Assembly: GCA_029961685.1 (NCBI GenBank)
Contig: JARWKL010000005.1
Location: 15,032,164-15,096,163, forward strand
Origin: Aristolochia californica
Taxonomy: Eukaryota; Streptophyta; Magnoliopsida; Piperales; Aristolochiaceae
Length of the DNA: 64,000 nt
Reading direction: 5' to 3'
The position numbers and the translations under genes are program-made. Positions 25,516-38,867 of the stretch are shown in pieces. Each line of letters starts with the position of its first letter. Positions within the stretch are counted from its first letter, which is position 1. The notes beneath the pieces are model-generated. The model was not told where the DNA came from. It did not search any database and was given only the letters and a program-made list of their open reading frames with translations.

Positions 25516-28500
25516 ATGAACACAAAAGTTTTGTTATCCAAGTTTGGGAAATTCCACTAGTCCAAAACTAATATCTTGGAATTTTACATGAAGGGGATTT
25601 TTTCTACACATGTTTTAAAAATGGATATGCATGCCAGAAACACGTTAAAGATTCAAATGACCTATGGATCCAAAGCTTTTAAAGAGAACAACAAACGCTC
25701 ATTAAATTCTCAAGTGAACGTGCGGTGGGACATTTGCCTGAATCAAAAGCGCCATTATTTTGCCTATATTCAAAAAGATGAGCTAACAATCATAGGTGAT
25801 TGTAAAGTGATTTGTCATGCGTAACGGGCTATATTTTTGTAAGAAATGACTTATGCATTTGAAGTCAACATTCAGTTAAAAATCTCCCGCCTCCCCCGTT
25901 TCCCGACGATTGCAAAACCGTTGATATAAAAAGGAAAGAGTGCATACGATCCCTAAAACATACAAACACTCTTTGGAAATACCTCTCTCTACATTTGTGC
26001 ATTGTGCATTTCCATTTTAGATGTACAGTTTTTTCTTAAATTAGAACATTGAGTTTTCGATCCCCCTTCATCCCGTAAACAAAAAAGGCAAAAAAAATCA
26101 CAATAAAATAAAACTTTTATAGTTGATGAGTGGAAAATATTTAAAATAATAACTAATGTAAATAAAAAATATCTATTCATACACCACAAATGAACACAAA
26201 AGTTTTGTTACCCAAGTTTGGGAAATTCCATTAGTCCAACCCTATTAAGCTTGGAATTTTACATGAAGGAGATTTTTTCTACACATATTTTAAAAATGGA
26301 TATGCATGCTTGAAACATGTTAAAGATTCAAATGACCCATGGATCCAAAGATTTTTAAAGAGAATAACAAACGCTCATTAAATTCTCAAGTGAACGTGCG
26401 GTGGGATATTTACCCGTGTCTAATAAGTCATTATTTTGCCCATTTTTAAAAATATGATCTAACAATCATAGATGATTGTAAAGTGATATATCATGCGTAA
26501 CGGGCTATATTTTGTATGAAATGACTTATGGATTGCAATTCAACACTCAGTTCAAAATCCTTTGCCACAAATTTTTCCCGACGATTGAAAAACCTGAGAT
26601 ATAAAAACTAAAATTAGCTTACAATCCCTAAAAATTACAAACACTCTTTGGAATTATCACTCCCTACAATTGTGCATTGTGCGTTTCCATTTTAGATGTA
26701 CACTTTTTTCTTAAATCAAAACTTTGACTTTTCGCTCTCCCTTCATCCCAAAAACAAACAAGGCAAAAAGCTTACAACAAAATGAAAATTTTATAGTTGA
26801 TGTATGGACAAAATTTAAAACAATAAAAAATATAAATAAAGAAAATTTATTCACCCAACACAAATGAACACAAAGGTTTTGTTATCCAATTTTGGGAAAC
26901 TCTTCTAGTTTAACCATAATAGCTTGGCATTTTGCAAGAAAGAGATTTCGTCGACACATGTTTTAAAAATGGATATTTATGTTTGAAACATGTTAAAGAT
27001 GCAAATGAGCTATAGATGCAAAGCTTTTAAAGAGAATAACAAACGCTCATTAAATTCTCAAGTGAACTTGCGGCGGGATATTTACCCGAGTCAAATATTC
27101 CATTATTTTGCTCATTTGCCAAAAGCTGACATAATTAATCATAGATGATTGTAATATGATTTATCATGCGTAACGGTCTATATATTTGTATGAAATGACT
27201 TATGGATTGCAATTCAACACTTAGTTAAAAATCCTCTGCAACCCATTTTTCCCGACGATTGCAAAACCTGAGATATAAAAAGGAAAAGGTGCTTACAATC
27301 CCTAAAAATTACAGACACTCTTTGGAATTATCTCTCTCTACATATGTGCATTGTGCATTTCCGTTTTAGATGTACACATTTTTCTTAAATCAAAACTTTG
27401 AGTTTTTCGCTCTCCCTTCATCCCGTAAACAAAAAAGGCAAATAGATCACAGCAAAATGAAAATTTTATAGTTGATGTGTGGAAAATATTTAAATTATAA
27501 ATAATTTAAATAAAAAATTTTTATTCACACACCACAAATGAAAACAAAAGTTTTGTTATCCAAGTTTCGGAAATTCTATTAGTCCAACCCTATTAAGCTT
27601 GGAATGTTACATGAAGGAGATTTTTTCTACACATGTTTTAAAAATGCATATGCATGCTTGAAACATGTTAAAGATTCAAATGACCTATGGATCCAAAGCT
27701 TTTAAAGAGAATAACAAACGCTCATTAAATTCTCAAGTGAGCTTGCGGTGGGATATTTACCCGAGTCTAACAAGTCATTATTTTGCCCATTTTCAAAAAT
27801 TTGATCTAACAATCATAGATTATTGTAAAGTGATTTATCATTCGTAACGGGCTATATTTTTATATGAAATGACTTATGGATTGCAATTCAACACTCAGAT
27901 AAAAATCCTCTGCCACCAATTTTTCCCGACTATTACAAAACCCGAGATATAAAAACTAAAAAGAGCTTACTATCCCTAAAAATTACAGACACACTTTGGA
28001 ATTATTTCTCCCTACAATTGTGCATTGTGATTTTCCATTTTAGATGTACACTTTTTTTTAAATCAAAACTTTGACTTTTCGCTCTCCCTTCATCCCGAAA
28101 ACAAACAAGGCAAAAAACTTACAACAAAATGAAAATTATATAGTTGATGTTTGGAAAAAATTTAAAACAATAAAAAATATAAATAAAGAAAATTTATTCA
28201 CCCAACACAAATGAACACAAAAGTTTTGTTATCCAATTTTTGGAAACTCCACTAGTTTAACCATAATACCTTGGAATTTTGTAAGAAAGAGATTTCATCG
28301 ACACATGTTTTAAAAATGGATATGCAAGTTTGAAACATGTTAAAGAGGCAAATGAGATATAGATGCAAAGTTTTTAAATAGAATAAAAAAAGCTCATTAA
28401 ATTCTCAAGTGAACTTGCGGTGGGATATTTACCCGAATCAAATATGCCATTATTTTGCCCATTTGCAAAACGCTAACATAATTAATCATAGATGATTGTA

Positions 28501-28885
28501 ATGTGATTTATCATGCGTAACAAGCTATATTTTTGTGTGAAATGACTTATGGATTGCAATTCAACACTCCGTTAAAAATCCTCCGCAACCCATTTTTCCC
28601 TACGATTGCAAAACCTGAGATATAAAAACAAAAAGGTGCATACAATCCCTAAAAATTATAGACACTCTTTGGAATTATCTCTCTCTACATATGTGCATTG
28701 TGCATTTCCATTTTAGATGTACACATTTTTCTTAAATCAAAACTTCGAGTTTTTCGCTCTCCCTTCATCTCGTAAACAAAAAAGGCAAATAGATCACAGC
28801 AAAATGAAAATTTTATAGTTGATGTCTGGAAAATATTTAAAATAATAAATAATGTAAATAAAAAATATCTATTCACACACCACAA
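25516..28885 (+). repeat. A-B-C/A-B-C with A-type tails on both C units
   Basis: A 25516-26189, B 26190-26863, C/A 26864-27537, B 27538-28210, C 28211-28885. Both C units switch to an A-type tail at the same place, right after CACAGCAAAATGAAAATTT (GTTGATGTGTGG or GTTGATGTCTGG, then AAAATATTTAAA). The first C/A is followed by B, so an A is missing. The second is followed by A, so only the tail was exchanged. Confidence 0.86.
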
Positions 28886-30786
28886 ATGAACACAAAAGTT
28901 TTGTTATCCAAGTTTGGGAAATTCCACTAGTCCAAAACTAATATCTTAGAATTTTGCAAGAAGGAGATTTTTTCTACACATGTTTTAAAAATGGATATGC
29001 ATGCATGAAACATGTTAAAGAGTCAAATGACCTATGGATCCAAAAGTTTTAAAGAGAATAAAAAATGCTTATTAAATTCTCAAGTGAATGTGCGATGGGA
29101 TATTTGCCCGAGTCAAACAAGCCATTATTTTTCCCTGAGCTAACAATAAGGGATGATTGTAAAGTGATTTGTCATGCGTAACGGGCTATATTTTTGTAAG
29201 AAATGACTAATGGATTTGAAGTCAACACTCAGTTAAAAATCACCCACCTCCCCCGTTTCCCGACGATTGCAAAACCTTAGATATAAATATGAAAGAGTGC
29301 ATACGATCCCTAAAACATACAGACACTCTTTGGAAATATCTCTCTCTACATTCTTGCATTGTGCAAGTCCATTTTAGATGTACATTTTTTTCCTAAATCA
29401 GAACTTTGAGTTTTCGCTCCCCCTTCATCCCGTAAACAAAAAAGGCAAAAAAGATCACAACAAAATAAAAATTTTATAGTTGATGTGTGAAAAATATTTA
29501 AAATAATAACTAATGTAAATAAAAAATATCTATTCACACACCACAAATAAACACAAAACTTTTGTTATCCATGTTTTGGAAATTCCATTAGTCCAACCCT
29601 TTTAAGATTGGAATTTTACTTGAAGGACATTTTTTCTATACATGTTTTAAAAATGGATATGCCTGCTTCAAACATGTTAAAGATTCAAATGACCTATGGA
29701 TCCAAAGCTTTTAAAGAGAATAACAAACGCTCATTAAATTCTCAAGTGAACGTGCGGTGGGATATTTACACGAGCCTAACAAGTCATTATTTTGCCCATT
29801 TTCAAAAATTTGATCTAACAATCATAGATGATTGTAAAGTGATTTATCATGCGTAACGGGCAATATTTTTGTATGAAATGACTTATGGATTGCAATTCAA
29901 CACTCAGTTAAAAATCCACTGCCACCAATTTTTCCCGACGATTGCAAAACCTGAGATATAAAAACTAAAAAGAGCTTACAATCCCTAAAAATTATAGACA
30001 CTCTTTGGAATTATCTCTCCCTACAATTGTGCAATGTTCTTTTCCATTTTATATGTACACTCTTTTCTTAAATATAAACTTTGACTTTTCGCTCTCCCTT
30101 CATCCCGAAAACAAACAAGGCAAAAAGCTTTCAACAAAATGAAAATTTTATAGTTGATGTATGGAAAAAATTTAAAAAAATAACGAATATAAATCAAGAA
30201 AATTTATTCACACAACACGAATGAACACAAAAGTTTTGTTATCCAATTTTGGGAAATTCCACTAGTTTAACCCTAATAGCTTGGAATTTTGCAAGAAAGT
30301 GATTCTCAAGTGAACTTGGCGTGGGATATTTACCCGAGTCAAACATGCCATTATTTTGCCAATTAGCAAAAAGCTTACATAATTAATCATAGATGATTGT
30401 AATGTGATTTATCATGCGTAACGGGCTATATTTTTGTATGAAATGACTTATGGATTGCAATTCAACACTCAGCTAAAAATCCTCCGCAACCCATTTTTCC
30501 CGACTATTGCAAAACCTGAGATATAAAAACGAAAAGATGCTTACAATCCCTAAAAATTACAGACACTCTTTGGAATTATCTCTCTCTACATATGTGCATT
30601 GTGCTTTTCCGTTTTAGATGTACACATTTTTCTTAAATCAAAACTTCGAGTTTTTCGCTCTCCCTTCATCCCGTAAACAAAAAAGGCAAATAGATCACAG
30701 CAAAATGAAAATTTCATAGTCGATGTACGAAAAAAGTTTAAAACAATAAAAAAAGTAAATGAAGAAAATTTATTCACACGCCACAA
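28886..30786 (+). repeat. A-B-C trimer with a shortened C
   Basis: A 28886-29546 (661 bp) lacks about 13 bp before CCCTGAGCTAACAATAAGG and starts with a C-like TTTTGCAAGAAGGAG. B 29547-30220 carries the rare TTTACACGAGCCTAACAAG. C 30221-30786 is 566 bp: about 108 bp are lost at 30299-30304, where GCAAGAAAG joins TGATTCTCAAG. Confidence 0.9.
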
Positions 30787-32135
30787 ATGAACAGAAAAGT
30801 ATTGTTACCCAAGTTTGGGAAATTCCACTAGTCCAAAACTAATATCTTGGAATTTTACATGAAGGAGTTTTTTCTACACATGTTTTAAAAATGGACATGC
30901 AAGCCAGAAACATGTTAAAGATTCAAATGACCTGTGGATCCAAATCTTTTAAAGAGAATAACAAACGCTTATTAAATTCTCAAGTGAACGTGAGGTGGGA
31001 CATTTGCCGGAGTCAAACACGCCATTATTTTGCCCATATCCAAAACGTTGAGCTAACTATCTTAGGTGATTGTAAAGTGATTTGTCATGCATAATGGGCT
31101 ATATTTTTGTAAGAAATGACTTATGGATTTGATGTCATCACTTAGTCAAAAATCGCCCGCCTCCCCCGTTTATCAACGATTGCAAAACCTTAGATATAAA
31201 AACGAAAAAAGTGCATACGATCCCTAAAACATACAGACACTCTTTGGAAATATCTCTCTCTACATTTCTGCATTGTGCATTTCCATTTTAGATGTACACT
31301 TTTTTATTAAATCAGAACTTTGTGTTTTCGCTCCCCCTTCATCTCGTAAACAAAAAAGGCAAAAAAGATCACAACGAAATGAAAATTTTATAGTTGATGT
31401 GTGGAAAATATTTAAAATAATAACTAATGTAAATAAAAAATATCTATTCACACACCACAAATGAAAAAAAAAGTTTGGTTATCCAAAATTGGGAAATTCC
31501 ATTAGTCAGCCCTTATTAAGCTTGCAATTTTTGACGAAGGAGATTTTTTCTACACATGTTTTAAAAATGGATATGCATGCTTGAAACCTGTTAAAGATTC
31601 AAATGACCTCTGGATCCAAAGTTTTTAAAGAGAATAACAAACACTCATTAAATTCTCAATTGAACGTGCGGTGGGATATTTACCCGAGTCTAACAAGTCA
31701 TTATTTTGCCCATTTTCAAAAATTTGATCTAACAATCATAGATGATTGTAAAGTGATTTATCATGCGTAATGCGCTATATTTTTGTAGGAAATTACTTAT
31801 GGATTGCAATTCAACACTCACTTAAAAATCCTCCGCAACCAATTTTTCCCGACGATAGCAAAACCTGAGATATAAAAATGAAAAGGTGCTTACAATCCCT
31901 AAAAATTAGAGACACTCTTTGGAATTATCTCTCTCTACATATGTGCATTGTGCAATTCTGTTTTAGATGTACACATTTTTCTTAAATCAAAACTTCGAGT
32001 TTTTCGCTCTCCCTTCATCCCGTAAACAAAAAAGGCAAATAGATCACAACAAAATGAAAATTTCATAGTTAATGTACGGAAAAATTTTAAAACAGTAAAA
32101 AAAGTAAATGAAGAAAATTTATTCACACACCACAA
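30787..32135 (+). repeat. Contracted dimer: A then B/C chimera
   Basis: A 30787-31460. The second monomer, 31461-32135, begins B (CATTAGTCAGCCCTTATTAAG, CTAACAAGTCATTATTTTGC, TTTGATCTAACA). It is C from CCTCCGCAACC through AAAAGGTGCTTAC to TTCACACACCAC, then joins A. The switch lies between about 31745 and 31825. Confidence 0.88.
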
Positions 32136-35100
32136 ATGAACACTAAAGTTTTGTTATCCAAGTTTGAGAAATTCCACTAGTCCAAAAGTAATATCATGGA
32201 ATTTTACATGAAGGAGATTTTTTCTACACATGTTTTAAAAATGGATATGCATGCCAAAAACATGTTAAAGATTCAAATGACCTATGGATCCAAAGCTTTT
32301 AAAGAGAATAACAAATGCTCATTAAATTCTCAAGTGAACGAGCGGTGGGATCTTTGCCCGAGTCAAACAAGCCATTATTTTGCCCATATTCAAAAAGTTG
32401 AGCTAACAATCATAGATGATTGTAAAGTGATTTGTCATGCGTAACGGGCTATATTTTTGTAAGAAATGACTTATGGATTTGAAGTCAACACTCAGTTAAA
32501 AATCGCCCTCCTCCCCCATTTCCCGACGATTGCAAAACCTTCGATATAAAAACAAAAAAGTGCATACGATCCCTAAAACATACAGACACTCTTTGGAAAT
32601 ATCTCTCTCTACCTTTTTGCATTGTGCATTTCCATTTTAGATGTACACTTCTTTCTAAAATCAGAACTTTGAGTTTTCGCTCCCCCTTCATCCCGTAAAC
32701 AAAAAAGGCAAAAAAGAACACAACAAAATAAAAATTTTATAGTTGATGTGTAAAAAATATTTAAAATAATCACTAATGTAAATAAAAAATATCTATTCAC
32801 ATACCATTGAACACAAAAGTTTTGTTATCCAAGTTTGGGAAATTCCATAAGTCCAACCCTATTAAGCTTGGAATTTTACATGAAGGAGATTTTTTCTACA
32901 AAAGTTTTAAAAATGGATATGCATGCTTGAAACATGTTACAGATTCAAATGACCTATGGATCCAAAGCTTTTAAAGAGAATAACAAACGCTCATTTAATT
33001 CTCAAGTGAACGTGCGGTGGAATATTTACCCGAGTCTAACAAGTCATTATTTTGCCCATTTTCAAAAATTTGATCTAACAATCATAGATGATTGTAAAGT
33101 GATTTATCATGCGTAACGGGCTATATTTTTGTATGAAATGTCTTGTGGATTGCAATTCAACACTCAGTTAAAAATCCTCTGCCGCCAATTTTTCTCAACG
33201 ATTGCAAAACCTGAGATATAAAAACTGAAAAGAGCTTACAATCCCTAAATATTACAGACACTCTTTGAAATTTTCTCTCCCTACAATTGTGCACTATGTT
33301 TTTCCATTTTTGATGTACACTCTTTTCTTAAATCAAAACTTTGACTTTTCACTCTCCCTTCATCCCGAAAACAAACAAGGCAAAAAACTTACAACAAAAT
33401 GAAAATTTTATAGTTGATGTATGGAAAATATTTAAAACAATAACAAATATAAATAAAGAAAATTTATTCACCCAACACAAATGAACAAAAAAGTTTTGTT
33501 ATCCAATTTTGGGAAATTCCACTAGTTTAACCCTAATAGCTTGGAATTTTGCAAGAAATAGATTTCATCCACACATGTTTTAAAAATGGATATGAATGTT
33601 TGAAACATATTAAAGATGCAAATGAGCTATGGATGCAAAGCTTTTAAATAGAATAAGAAACGCTCATTAAATTCTCAAGTGAGCTTGCGTTGGGATATTT
33701 ACCCAAGTCAAACATGCCATTATTTTGCCTATTTGCAAAAAACTGATATAATTAATCATAGATGATTTTAATGTGATTTATCATGCATAAAGAGCTATAT
33801 TTTTGTTTGAAATGACTTAAGGATTGCAATTCAAAACTCAGTTAAAAATCCTCTGCCACCAATTTTTCTCGACGATTGCAAAACCTGAGATATAAAAACT
33901 AAAAATATCTTACAATCCCTAAAAATTACAGACACTCTTTGGAATTATCTCTCCCTACAATTATGCATTGTGCTTTTCCATTTTAGATGTACACTTTTTT
34001 CTTAAATCAAAACTTTGACTTTTCGCTCTCCATTTCATCCCAAAAACAAACAAGGCAAAAAGCTTACAACAAAATGAAAATTTTATAGTTGATGTATGGA
34101 AAAAATATAAAACAATAACAAATATAAATAAATAAAATTTATTCACCCAACACAAATGAACACAAAATTTTTGTTATCCAATTTTGGGAAATTCCACTAG
34201 TTTAACCCTAATAGCTTGGAATTTTGCAAGAAAGAGATTTCATCCACACATGTTTTAAAAATGGATATGCATGTTTGAAACATGTTAAAGATGCAAATGA
34301 GCTATGGATCCAAAGCTTTTAAAGAAAATAATAAACGCTCATTAAATTCTCAAGTGAACTTGCGGTGGGATATTTACGCAAGTCAAACATGCCATTATTT
34401 TGCCCATTTGCAAAAAGCTGAAATAATTAATCAGAGATGATTGTAATGAGATTTATCATGCATAATGGGCTATATTTTTATATGAAATGACTTATGGATT
34501 GCAATTCAACACTCAGTTAAAAATCCTCCGCAACCCATTTTTCCCCACGATTACAAAACCTGAGATATAAAAACTAAAAAGAGCTTACAATCCCTAAAAA
34601 TTACAGACACTCTTTGGAATTATCTCTCCCTACAATTGTGCATTGTGCTTTTCCATTTTAGATGTACAATTTTTTCTTAAATCAAAACTTTGACTTTTCG
34701 CTCTTCCTTCATCCCAAAAACAAACAAGGCAAAAAGCTTACAACAAAAAGAAAATTTTATAGTTGATGTATAAAAAAAATTTTAAACAATAAAAAATATA
34801 AATAAAAAAAATTTATTCACCCAACAAAAATGAAGACAAAAGTTTTGTTATCCAATTTTAGGAAATTCCACTAGTTTAACGCTAATAGCTTGGAATTTTG
34901 CAAGAATGAGATTTCATCGACACATGTTTTAAAAATGGATATGCATGTTTGAAACAAGTTAAAGATGAAAATGAGCTAAGGATGCAAAGCTTTTAAACAG
35001 AATAAAAATCGCTCATTAAATTCTAAAGTGAACTTCCGGTGGGATATTTACCCGAGTCAAACATGCCATTATTTTGCCCATTTGCAAAAAGCTGACATAA

Positions 35101-35504
35101 TTAATCATAGATGATTGTAATGTGATTGATCATGCGTAACGGGCTATATTTTTGTATGAAATGACTTATAGATTGCAATTCAACACTCAGTTAAACATCC
35201 TCCGTAACCCATTTTTCCCGACGATTGCAAAACCTGAGATATAAAAACGAAAAGATGCTTACAATCCCTAAAAAATACAGACACTCTTTGGAATTATCTC
35301 TCTCTACATATGCGCATTCTGCATTTATGATTTAGATGTACAAATTTTTCTTAAATCAAAACTTCGAGTTTTTCGCTCTCCCTTCATTTCGTAAATATAA
35401 AAGGCAAATAGATCACAACAAAATGAAAATTTCTTAGTTGATGTACGAAAAAAGTTTACAACAATAAAAAAAGTAAATGAAGAAAATTTATTCACACACC
35501 ACAA
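32136..35504 (+). repeat. Expanded pentamer A-B-C/B-C/B-C
   Basis: A 32136-32805, B 32806-33480, C/B 33481-34155, C/B 34156-34829, C 34830-35504. The first C/B changes class between GATGATTTTAATGTG and CCTCTGCCACC. The second keeps CCTCCGCAACCC and changes at AAAAAGAGCTTAC. The two C/B units therefore have different breakpoints and arose or were edited independently. Confidence 0.88.
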
Positions 35505-38500
35505 ATGAACACAAAAGTTTTGTTATCCAAGTTTGGGAAATTCCACTAGTCCAAAACTAATATCTTGGAATTTTACTGAAGGAGATTTTTTCTACACATG
35601 TTTTAAAAATGGATATGCATGCCAGAAACATGTTAAAGATTCAAATGACCTATGGATCCAAAGCTTTTAAAGAGAATTACAAACGCGCTTTAAATTCTCA
35701 AGTGAACGTGCGGAGAGATATTTGCCTGAGTCAAACAAGCCATTATTTTGCCCATATTCAAAAGTTTGGGCTAACAATCATAGGTGATTGTAAAGTGATT
35801 TGTCATGCGTAACGGGCTTTATTTTTTTAAGAAATGACTTATGGATTTGAAGTCAACACTCAGTTAAAAATCGCCCGCCTCCCCCGGTTCCCGACGATTG
35901 CAAAACCTTTGATATAAAAACGAAAAAAGTGCATATAACCACTAAAACATACACACACTCTTTGGAAATATCTCTCTCTACATTTGTGCATTGTGCATTT
36001 CCATTTTAGATGTATACTTTTTTCTTAAATCAGAACTTTGAGTTTTCGCTCCCCCTTCATCCCGTAAACAAAAAAGGCAAAAAAGATCACAACAAAATAA
36101 AAATTTTATAGTTGATGTGTGGAAAATATTTAAAATAACAACTAATGTAAATAAAAAATATCTATTCACATACCACAAATGAACATAAAAGTTTTGTTAT
36201 CCAAGTTTGGGAAATTCCATTAGTCCAACCCTATTAAGCTTGGAATTTTACATGAAGGAGATTTTTTCTTCACATGTTTTAAAAATGGATAAGCATGCTT
36301 GAAACATGTTAAAGATTCAAATGACCTATGGATCCAAAGCTTTTAAAGAGAATAACAAACGCTCATTAAATTCTCAAGTGAACGTGAGGTGGGATATTTA
36401 CCCGAGCCTAACAAGTCATTATTTTGCCCATTTTTAAAAATTTGATCTAACAATCATCGATGATTGTAAAGTGATTTATCATGCGTAACGGGCTATATTT
36501 TTGTATGAAATGACTTATGGATTGCAATTCAACACTCAGTTAAAAATCCTCTGCCACCAATTTTTGCCGACGATTGCAAAACCTGAGATATAAAAACTAT
36601 AAAGAGCTTACAATCCCTAAAAATTACAGACACTCTTTGGAATTATCTCTCCCTACAATTCTTCATTGTGCTTTTCCATTTTAGATGTACACTTTTTTCT
36701 TAAATCAAAACATTTCGCTCTCCCTTCATCTGGAAAACAAACAAGGCAAAAAGCTTACAGCAAAATGAAAATTTTATAGTTGATGTATGGAAAAAATTTT
36801 AAAAAATAACAAATATAAATAAAAAATTTATTCACCCAACACAAATGAACACAAAAGTTTTGTTATCCAATTTTTGGAAATTCCACTAGTTTAACCCAAA
36901 CAGATTGAAATTTTGCAAGAAAGAGATTTCATCCACACATGTTTTAAAAATGGATATGCATGTTTGTAACATGTTAAAGATGCAAATGAGCTATGGATGC
37001 AAAGATTTTAAGGAGAATAATAAACGCTTATTAAATTCTCAAGTGAACTTGCGGTGGGATATTTACCCGAGTCAAACATGCCATTATTTTGCCCATTTGC
37101 AAAAAGCTGACATAATTAATCATAGATGATTGTAATGTGATTAATCATGTGTAACGGGCTATAATGCTGTGAGAAATGACTTATGGATTGCAATTCAACA
37201 TTCAGTTAAAAATCCTCCGCATCCCATTTTTCCCGACGATTGAAAAACCTGAGATATAAAAACGGAAAGGTGCTTACAATCCCTAAAAATTACAGACACT
37301 CTTTGGAATTATCTCTCCCTACAAATGTGCATTGTGCATTTCCATTTTAGATGTACTCATTTTTCTTAAATCAAAACTTCGAGTTTTTTGCACTCCCTTC
37401 ATCCCGAAAACAAACAAGGCAAAAAGCTTACAACAAAATGAAAATTTTATCGTTGATGTGTGGAAAAAATTTAAAACAACAAAAAATATAAATAAAGAAA
37501 ATTTATTCACCCAACACAAATGAACACAAAAGTTTTGTTATCCAATTTTGGGAAATTCCACTAGTTTAACCCTAATAGCTTGGAATTTTGCAAGAAAGAG
37601 ATTTCATCCACACATGTTTTAAAAATGGATATGCATGTTTGAAACATGTTAAAGATTCAAATGAGCTATGGATGCAAAGCTTTTAAAGAGAATAACAAAT
37701 GCTCATTAAATTCTCAAGTGAACTTGCGATGGTATATTTACCCGAGTCAAACATGCCATTATTTTGCCCATTTCCAAAAAGCGGACATAATTAATCATAG
37801 ATGATTGTAATGTGATTTACAATGCGTAACGGGCTATTTTTTGCCAGAAATGACGTATGGATTGCAATTCAACACTCACTGAAAAATCCTCTGCCACCAA
37901 TTTTTCTCGACGATTGCAAAACCTGAGATATAAAAACTAAAAAGACCTTACAATCCTTAAAAATTACAGACACTCTTTGGAATTATCTCTCCCTACAATT
38001 GTGCATTGTGCTTTTCCATTTTAGATGTACACTTTTTTCTTAAATCAAAACTTTGACTTTTCGCTCTCCCTTAATCCCGAAAACCAACAAGGCAAAAAGC
38101 ATACAACAAAATGAAAATTTTATAGTTGATGTATGGAAAAAATTTAAAACAATAACAAATATAAATAAAGAAAATTTATTCACCCAACACAAAAGAACAC
38201 AAAAGTTTTGTTATCCAATTTTGGGAGATTCCACTAGTTTAAACCTAATAGATTGGAATTTTGAAAGAAAGAGATTTCTTCCACACATGTTTTCAAAATG
38301 GATATGCATGTTTGAAACATGTTAAAGATGAAAATGAGCTATGGATGCAAAGCTTTTAAAGAGAATAACAAATGCTCATTACATTCTCAAGTGAACTTGC
38401 AGTGGGAAATTTATCCGAGTCAAACATGCCATTATTTTTCCCATTTGCAAAAAGCTGACATAATTAATCATAGATGATTGTAATTGGATTTATCATGCGT

Positions 38501-38867
38501 AACGGGCTATATTTTTGTATGCAATGACTTTTGTATTGCAATTCAACACTCAGTTAAAAATCCTCCGCAACCCATTTTTCCCGACGATTGCAAAACCTGA
38601 GATATAAAAACGAAAAGGTGCTTACAATCCCTAAAAATTACAGACACTCTTTGGAATTATCTCTCTCTACATATGTGCATTGTGCTTTTCCGTTTTAGAT
38701 GTACACTTTTTTCTTAAATGAAAACTTTGACTTTTCAATCTCCCTTCATCCCGAAAACAAACAAGGCAAAAAGCTCACAGCAAAATGAAAATTTCATAGT
38801 TGATGTACGGAAAAAGTTTAAAACAATAAAAAAAGTAAAATGAAGAAAATTTATTCACACACCACAA
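35505..38867 (+). repeat. Expanded pentamer A-B-C/B-C/B-C
   Basis: A 35505-36178, B 36179-36844 (about 8 bp lost at ATCAAAACATTTCGC), C/B 36845-37519, C/B 37520-38192, C 38193-38867. The first C/B stays C as far as AACTTCGAG and turns B at CCCGAAAACAAACAAGGC. The second turns B before CCTCTGCCACC. The final C has a B-like stretch (CCCGAAAACAAACAAGGC) inside its tail. Confidence 0.86.
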
